DNA from: Parietaria judaica
Lineage: Eukaryota; Streptophyta; Magnoliopsida; Rosales; Urticaceae
DNA length: 64,000 bases
Direction: 5' to 3'
NCBI GenBank assembly: GCA_954871525.1
Contig: OX940863.1
Span: 1,712,001 to 1,776,000 of the forward strand
Both the position numbers and the translations under genes were made by a program. Under the pieces are notes generated by a model. That model did not search any database. It saw only the letters and a list, made by a program, of their open reading frames with translations, and had not been told where the DNA came from. This document shows, piece after piece, positions 57,555 through 64,000 of this stretch (its first letter is position 1; each line of letters begins with the position of its first letter).

Positions 57555-58640
57555 ATGGAGCTCATTCCGGGTCTACCCGACGACCTCGCCCGAGAGTGCT
57601 TGACCCGAGTCTCGCACCGCGACTTCCCGCGCGTCGCGTCCACGTGCCGGGACTGGAGGGCGGAGATTCACCTCCCGGAGTTTTCCCGCCGCCGGAGAGC
57701 CGTCGGATCGAGCCAGACGCTCGTCGTGTTCGCGCAAGCCCGGGTCGCTCCCGGGTCGGAGTCTGGGTCGAAGAACTTAGCCTCGCCGACTTACCGGCTG
57801 ACCGTGTTCGAGCCCCGGTCGGGCGAGTGGTCCGACCTCGCTCCCGGGTTCGGGAAACCCGAGTCCGACAGGCTCCCGATGTTTTCGCAGATCGTCCGGG
57901 TCGGCTCGGAGCTTCTGGTGATCGGAGGGTGGGATCCGGTGACGTGGACGGCGTCGAACGCGGTGTTCGTTTACAATTTCACCCTCGCCACGTGGCGGCG
58001 CGGGCGGGACATGCCGGGGGTAGCGAGGTCATTCTTCGCCTGCGCTTCGTCGGAGTCTGATCAGGCCGTGTTCGTCGCCGGAGGTCACGACGACCAGAAG
58101 AACGCTCTGAAATCGACGATGAAGTACCACGTAGCGAGCAACGAGTGGACGGCGCTCCCGGACATGGCGCGGGGCCGGGACGAGTGCAAGGGGATCTTCC
58201 TCGCCGGGAAATTCCTCGTCGTTGGCGGCTACGCCACCGAGAATCAGGGCCAGTTCGAAGGCGGGTCCGAAGCCTTCGACCCGGTCGCGCAGCGATGGGA
58301 CCTGCCAGCGGACGACTTCCTCGAGGCCGGCACGTGCCCGAGGACGTGCGTGGCCGGCGACGGCGATGACGGGGCGGTCTACATGTGCCGGGACGGGCAC
58401 GTTGTGGTATCGGGCGCGGACGGTTCCGTGTGGAAGGCAGTGGCGGAAATCCCAGGGGAGGTGAAGGAGACGGACTACGTGGTGGCGTGGCCGGGGAAGC
58501 TGCTGGTGATCGGGTCGCCGAGGTTCGGCGGGCCGCACGGGGGGTACGTGCTGGACACGGGGCGGCTCACGTGGACAAAGGTGGCGGTGCCCGGGGAGTA
58601 CTCGGGTCACGTGCAGTCGGCGTGCTGCTTGGAGCTGTGA
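57555..58640 (+). CDS. F-box/kelch-repeat protein, KMD/KFB type (At1g80440/At1g15670-like)
   Basis: This intronless gene encodes 361 residues. The F-box is at the N-terminus (residues 3-45: IPGLPDDLARECLTRVSHRD, ending CRDWR). Kelch-type units follow, recognisable by the Gly-Gly pairs in LLVIGGWDP, AVFVAGGHDD and FLVVGGYATE, each followed by a Trp-containing strand (ATWRRGRDMP, NEWTALPDM, QRWDLP). Such proteins are substrate adaptors of SCF ubiquitin ligases. Arabidopsis relatives target type-B response regulators and phenylalanine ammonia-lyase, so a role in cytokinin signalling or phenylpropanoid control is likely but inferred. Coding G+C is very high against AT-rich flanks. The ATG lies in CCATGG context. 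Confidence 0.92.
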   Translation: MELIPGLPDDLARECLTRVSHRDFPRVASTCRDWRAEIHLPEFSRRRRAVGSSQTLVVFAQARVAPGSESGSKNLASPTYRLTVFEPRSGEWSDLAPGFGKPESDRLPMFSQIVRVGSELLVIGGWDPVTWTASNAVFVYNFTLATWRRGRDMPGVARSFFACASSESDQAVFVAGGHDDQKNALKSTMKYHVASNEWTALPDMARGRDECKGIFLAGKFLVVGGYATENQGQFEGGSEAFDPVAQRWDLPADDFLEAGTCPRTCVAGDGDDGAVYMCRDGHVVVSGADGSVWKAVAEIPGEVKETDYVVAWPGKLLVIGSPRFGGPHGGYVLDTGRLTWTKVAVPGEYSGHVQSACCLEL

Positions 58641-58769
58641 GATGTGGCGTGTGTTTTTTTGAGAGTGGGAGTTTTCTTTCGTTATTATTATTGTAAATAG
58701 AAAGAGAAGTTTGTTGTAATGTATCATAATATTCAGACAGAGCTGCGTGATGGGTTTGAGTAAAAGAGC

Positions 58770-58815
58770 ATTGAGTGTGAGTGTGAGTGTGAATGTGAAT
58801 GTGAATGTGTGTGTA
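58770..58815. repeat. GTGAGTGTGAATGTGAATGT repeat
   Basis: Short tandem GTGAGT/GTGAAT units sit in the 3' flank of the F-box gene. Confidence 0.7.
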
Positions 58816-61800
58816 GTTAGTTCATTGCGTTGTGTGAATCAAGAGAAACATCATTAAATTAAATGGATAAAGAGAGACTTACAACACTTGCTCTGTTGTT
58901 TCCTCTCCTCCAAGTGTCGCAGCTTCAGCTTCAACTAAACTACTCATCCAACAAAACCACTGTGCTCACATAGATCAAACACCAACACAATCTTGTCACT
59001 AGGCTCTCCATGTTAGTGAACTAGGGTAATATGTGTGCCGGCCCGAGGATATTCTTCTCGGCTAGGGTACCAATAAAAGAGTGGCGGAACCATGATTTAA
59101 ACTAGGGTTTTGTTAAAGATTTTAATACAAAATGAGAGGTTAACATACACTTTATAAAAAAATTAATACTAATAAAGCGCATTTTAGAAAGTCCAACCAA
59201 TTCCTTAAACACTAAACTCTCAATAAATCATTTGCCTAATCCAAATTTGAATTCAACACTTATCCACAAATCAAATTTAGTGTTTACTTTAACTGAACAA
59301 TAATCAGTAAAACATATTTTTTTATTTATTTTAAATACCATTGATTTAGTTATGAAGTTAATTTAATATAATTTTTTAGTGAGGTGAGGGAGACATAAGC
59401 GTCGCCCGTGTAATACTAAAGAAGGCGCACAGGTTTATTGAAGTGAGTAGAAAAATTCTCACCGGGGTACCAATAACGCGCAAAGCGACGGCGTTTGGAC
59501 CAAACAACATCCCTGCAGCGGTAGTGTCGGGCCCCGGAATTCCGTGACTCCGCGACATTATCATCTCTGAATCTGTCCATTGCGGCTAAATGGAAACTGA
59601 GTACGTTTTGAGTGATCTGAAACATCAGGCACTCGAGCAGCGGAGAGATCTCTACAATCACCGGAATTCATCTCAGGAGGTTTCGACGAAAGAAGTAACT
59701 CCCGTAACGCGCCATCACAAACTCGTCCAATCGGAAAGAGAGAAAGAAGCCGACAGAAAGCAGGATCTGATCGGTTTTCTTTCACGGGTATTTCATACAC
59801 ATGACCATATGTTTCTGTTTTCTCCACAGAAGCTAGCTTTCTTGGGAAACACGCAATACATTTTCTCTGGCTTTCTTCGTACCCTTTTGCGGAATTTGAT
59901 TTACTGCTTGCTCCATTGCTTCAACGTTCTCAAACCATACAACATCCGGAGTTTCGCCTCTCGGAGAAGTTCAACCCTTGCGTTCAAGTCTTCGCTCAAG
60001 ACGATGGACTCTACGCTCGAGACACAGTTCATAAATCTGAGCTTGTCCTCTTAAGGCCCGAAGAAGTCGAAATATCCAGTTTTACCGAAAGAGTGATCGA
60101 AGAAGGTCAAAATCGGAAGTGTTGGAGACGAATCATACTCCGATTGTTCCTCCAACGACGATGATCGCAACTCTGAAACCACGAAAATGACCTCAGTATA
60201 TTCACTGAAACAAACACATGTATAACAGACTAACTGAACTGATATAAGAGAGAAACACAGTGATGAAAAAGCTTCAAAGATTCTTGCATAATAGGTTTAA
60301 TAACTATAGAAATAGAACTGACCCGTTTGGTTCTTCATATCGTTAATTGTATGTTAATGTGTGAAAATAATCATTTGAAGCCTTGGGTTCTAAGAAAGTG
60401 TTTGTAGTTTGACTTTGACCAAGGAGAAATAGATAATAAACAAAGGGATAATTAAAGTTAATGACATAAATACCCTTGTTAGTAGATCATTCGATAGTGA
60501 TATCTAACCTCACTGCTCGAAACAACAAACTCCTTATTTTTATGCAATTATAGAATCTTCACCGTGACCGCCCCGAATCGGACCTTCCATTTTCTCTTCT
60601 ATTTTAACGTAAATGTCACATCAAATACTACTTTATGTTCATCCTCAACTCTATTTTTTACACCAAAGTTTATGTCTAAGTTATATTTTATTTGTTTCTT
60701 TATCTCTTAATTATATCACTTATTCAAGATATAACTCAAAATATAAATACACATATACTATAAAAAAAAATATTATAACATAATCACAAATAGAATAAAA
60801 CCCATATACAAGTATAATATTTAAAAATATAAATATTTGTGCAAATTAGAAACTTTAAAAAAGACACAAAAAATAAAAGTAAAAAATTCGAGTTGCGATT
60901 TGTGAACATAGCCGCGTCATATTTGGTGTGACACTATTCACCACCGACACCATCCCGCTCTATAACAACATGAGAATAAGAGGTCGGTCGGACAACAATC
61001 TCTACTTATACCGCATATAATTTCGCGCTCGATTGGAGGTGCTCTAAAACCCGCAGTTTCCATAAGAAAAAAGGATAAATTCATAGCTCATCATATCTTA
61101 GAAAACACTCTCAAAATACATAGCCTACTCTAAAGAATAATGAAGTGATAATCATATAACAAAGAAGTCGAGTAATATTAAATACCTGAAGGGCACGAGC
61201 AAGTTCAGACATGGGTTCGAAGTTTTGGGCAAGTGGAAGAAGAAGAGTTAAGAGGTTTTGAAGATTAATTTGAGCGATCTTTCTTTGATGGATGGTTTGG
61301 TTTGGTTGTCTTGTGTTCGCGTGATTGGGGTAGGTGTCTCACCTACCACCATTGCATATGCCTATCTTAAACTCTGCTTTGCCTAATTTAATTATATAAT
61401 AATAATTAACTTTAAGGGAATTAGATATGTGGTGGTAGGTTTTCCAAGAAATCTATACACCGATATCTTTCTTGGTTGAATAGTATTTCTTAAATAAATT
61501 TGATACTTCAACGTCATTCTTTATGGCATAATCGGGTAAAAGTACTCAAATTTTAACTAATTGAGGTGACAAAGTATATTTCCCGGCACGTTTTTGGCGA
61601 GCGTTGTTCAATATTTTTAGCTTAGTGCTATCAAATCGTACGAAGATACACATACGTGTGCTCATCTAGCTATGTATATCTTCTCTCATTTGAATTCGGC
61701 GAAAAAAATCAGACGGCATAATGTGTTGCTTCACATTTACTAACCATGGGTATTTTTGCCACCATTTTTTTTCACTTTGGACCATTGCTGCTTCATTTGG

Positions 61801-62640
61801 TCAAAGTTTAGATACTTTTGCCGGCGATTATATAAATTTTATTGGGATATATGTCATTGACTTGTTGAGTTCTTTAATTGAGGTGAGGATAAAAATATAA
61901 AATAAAACAATGGGATAGTGTTCATGATAATTATTGTTTTGTGGTGTGGTGTGAGAGGATCTTGTTGATTAGTAAAACAGAGGCCTCTAATAAAATGAGC
62001 TTGACTATTGGACTTACTCTATATAAACCATTGGCTATGTATGTTATAAATTCTAATGATGAAGCGACACTTGTTCTAATTCAAAAATGACTTGTGTCTA
62101 TCCAAAAAATCTCTCAAATTTTGTTAAAAAAAAAAAGGAGTAAGAAGAGCTTGTTCTTATTAGGGCATGTCATTTTCAACATAAATTTTAGACTGTAATT
62201 TTAGGGTCTTTCATATTTAAATTCGGTCCATATTTTCTATACAAGTTTAGACATTATACACACTAACCATGATTAGGGCAAGTTTAAACCCATATCTAAT
62301 AATATTTTAACAAATTTGCCTTAAGAAGTTATACAACTACTAAAAAAGGTAAGAGTATTAAAACCCTTGACTATTTAAAGAGACCATTCACGGAATCGTC
62401 ATCGACACATCCTCGTCACGGATGTGTCGATGACGTGAATTTGTACCATTTTTTTTTTATTATGAGTTTATAAATGAGTTTTACTAGAGAATTTATAACC
62501 ATTGGTTGGTTAGATGTTGCTATCAAATGATAGGAAACTCGCAAGGATATTTCTGTCATGATTTTTCTTTTAAAAAAAAAAAGGGCCTAATAAATGTTTT
62601 AAGTATATTTTTTGCTTATTCCTTTTCCTTGTTGAAAGTC
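58816..62640. other. Intergenic region with unidentified coding-like fragments
   Basis: At 59400-60165 both strands hold open frames of 60-150 codons with G+C above the flanks. On the plus strand 59590-59785 reads METEYVLSDLKHQALEQRRD and onward before a GT, and 59916-60164 contains VQVFAQDDGLYARDTVHKSE. On the minus strand MDRFRDDNVAESRNSG ends at a good GTGAGA donor near 59463, and MSELARALQ at 61217-61191 also ends at GT. I could not join these into a gene or recognise a family. The rest is AT-rich, apart from the hairpin at 62398-62434. Confidence 0.4.
62398..62434. repeat. Perfect 15-bp inverted repeat with 7-base loop
   Basis: GTCATCGACACATCC at 62398-62412 is the exact reverse complement of GGATGTGTCGATGAC at 62420-62434. 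TTCAC and GTGAA further out allow extension after an internal loop. No T-run follows directly, so it is not a simple terminator. Confidence 0.8.
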
Positions 62641-62922
62641 AAACGTTGAAACTGCAGACACTTTCATCAAGAATCCAAGGCTTCAGAGGTAAGTGGAATT
62701 TTTTATATATTTTTTTTAGAAAAATACAAGTCTTCGTATTTCATAATCAGCAAATTCAGTACTGTGACTGTCCATGGATCGAGCAGGTACGTTATAGAGT
62801 TCACAACAGCTTTATTTTGCACCAATCTTTATAGCTTTTTCATATATATATATATATATGCTACTGATTCATCGATGATAGTGTGTTTTGGATTGATTTC
62901 TTTCTATAATCTAGCCTGAGCT
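62641..62922 (+). promoter_or_regulatory. Probable 5' UTR of the NLR gene with two introns
   Basis: Donor/acceptor pairs can be placed at 62689 (GTAAGT) with AG at 62718-62719, and at 62787 (GTACGT) with AG at 62913-62914, just before the ATG at 62923. Introns in the leader are common for NLR genes. Assignment is by eye. Confidence 0.45.
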
Positions 62923-64000
62923 ATGGACTGCGTCTCTCCGCTCACTGACGTGTTCATCCGCTTGTGGGATTTCTCGGCCAAGCGAGTACTTTACGTTCAT
63001 GAACTCGAGAAGAACATTGCCAAGTTGCATCGTGCCCTGAGAGAACTCAAGAGCTTAAGCGATGACGTGAAGGCGAGGGTTGAGTTTTCGGAGAGGCAGA
63101 ACTCGCAGTGTACCGAGCAAGTGAAGGGTTGGTTGGAGAATGTTGGAATGACGGTGCAAGAGACAGATCGGATTCTGCAGAAGGGCGATGAAGAAATCGA
63201 GAGAAAATGTGTTGGGCGTTGCCCTAGGAACTGTTGGTCTAGCTATAAGTTCGGGAAGGCAGTGGCGAAAAGTATAGCTTCCGTGGAGAAGTTAGTGGGA
63301 AAAGGCAAGTTTGAAACTGTCGCAGTAAAGCTGCCTCGTAGTCACGTGGGCGAGATTCCCGTGGAGAAAACCGTTGGTTTGGACTCGACCTTCGATGAGG
63401 TTTTGGAATGCATTAACAGCGAGAATGTGGGAATCATTGGCTTGTACGGCATGGCCGGGGTTGGAAAGTCGACGCTTTTGAAGAAAATCAACAACGAATT
63501 CTTTGGCCGGAGCACCGAGTTTGACGTGGTCATTTGGGTCAATGTTTCCAGAGAAGCAAGAACGGAAAAAACTCAGGAAGCGATTCATAACAGACTGCAA
63601 ATCCCCGATGATGTTTGGGACGTGAACAACGTGGAAGACCGGTCGATAGAGATATACAAGACGCTTAGAGGGAAAAAGTTCATGTTGCTTCTCGATGATC
63701 TGTGGAAGAGGTTTGACCTCATAGCGGGTCGAAAGTCATTTTCACGACCCGCTCAGAGGAGGTATGTGCTCACATGGAGGCCGATATTTGCGTGAGAGTT
63801 GAGTGCTTAGAAGAAGAGAAAGCACTGCATTTGTTCTTGATGAAAGTAGGTCAAGCAGCTCTCAATATGCATCCAAACATACCGAGCCTCGCTAAACTTG
63901 TCGTGCAAGAATGCAAAGGCTTGCCTCTTGCTCTTATCACTATCGGCCGCTCCATGGCCACTAGACGAACACTCAAGGAATGGGAACGTGCGGTTGAACT
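62923..64000 (+). pseudogene. CC-NBS-LRR (RPS5/RPS2-like) resistance gene, frameshifted, cut by window end
   Basis: The first frame gives a coiled-coil N-terminus (about residues 25-95) and the nucleotide-binding domain: P-loop GMAGVGKST at 176-184, RNBS-A FDVVIWVNVS at 200-209, and kinase-2 KKFMLLLDDLW at 251-261. Right after FDL (63718-63720) coding moves to another frame, where [10 protein letters not shown] (from 63726) and [10 protein letters not shown] (from 63918) continue the domain in order to the window end. About ten residues usual between these motifs are missing, so a small out-of-frame deletion is the likely cause, and translation would stop at 63793-63795. Intact relatives are intracellular immune receptors. 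The truncated product could still be made as a CC-NB fragment. The LRR part lies beyond the window. Confidence 0.88.

Noticed and set aside
58029..58727. 232-codon antisense frame over the F-box/kelch gene
   Set aside because: High G+C removes stops on the opposite strand; the sense frame has an F-box and kelch motifs.
61191..61220. MSELARALQ as the first exon of a minus-strand gene continuing at 60168
   Set aside because: Joining the two gives only about 30 codons; the better-looking second-exon frame does not match the phase.
1..64000. CRISPR array, bacterial operon or phage features
   Set aside because: Spliced genes, a nuclear tRNA and plant transposons show eukaryotic nuclear DNA; the tandem repeats lack spacer structure.

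Overview
The window is nuclear DNA of a flowering plant, probably a eudicot; the species cannot be fixed from sequence alone. Evidence: AT-rich intergenic DNA with many (AT)n tracts, short GT-AG introns, a plant-type nuclear tRNA-Ser, plant-specific families (KMD-type F-box/kelch protein, CC-NBS-LRR, plant XRCC1, NAA15) and plant transposons (Mutator-like, hAT-type MITEs, a large non-autonomous LTR retrotransposon, a SINE).

Layout. 0-7 kb: AT-rich spacer with a 992-bp foldback element bounded by a 9-bp target duplication, a small hAT-like MITE and microsatellites; a possible last exon of an upstream gene lies at the extreme left edge. 7.2-9.8 kb: intact four-exon gene for a multi-membrane-span RING-H2 E3 ligase. 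10.3-11.7 kb: inverted-repeat repeat block. 12.0-13.3 kb: intronless seven-transmembrane GOST/lung-7TM (CAND6/7-type) gene. 14.35-15.07 kb: second copy of the RING gene's promoter, cut off by a 6.46-kb LTR retrotransposon (15.08-21.54 kb, read on the minus strand) that holds three minisatellite arrays instead of gag-pol. 22.15-28.70 kb: decayed autonomous-type Mutator element with a MuDR transposase facing a ULP1-type peptidase gene. 31.6-32.5 kb: frameshifted multi-membrane-span gene, followed by a copy of the RING gene's 3' flank. 33.5-40.3 kb (minus): complete 26-exon NAA15 gene. 41.4-43.3 kb (minus): complete seven-exon XRCC1 gene. 43.85 kb: tRNA-Ser(AGA). 44-57 kb: accessory AT-rich DNA with a SINE, two related hAT MITEs, a decayed solo LTR, a Mutator-like element with multiplied termini and a truncated phosphoenolpyruvate/phosphate-translocator fragment. 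57.55-58.64 kb: intronless F-box/kelch gene. 62.9 kb to the right edge: frameshifted CC-NBS-LRR gene, cut by the window end.

The intact genes are unrelated housekeeping or regulatory genes, and I see no operon-like or clustered pathway. NAA15 and XRCC1 lie in tandem on the minus strand. The richest material is the transposon structure: foldback and multi-terminus Mutator elements, an LTR packed with W-box cores, and a RING-gene locus that was duplicated and then dismantled. I found nothing that clearly amounts to a new biological system. Splice sites were assigned by eye from GT/AG dinucleotides, reading-frame continuity and family knowledge.
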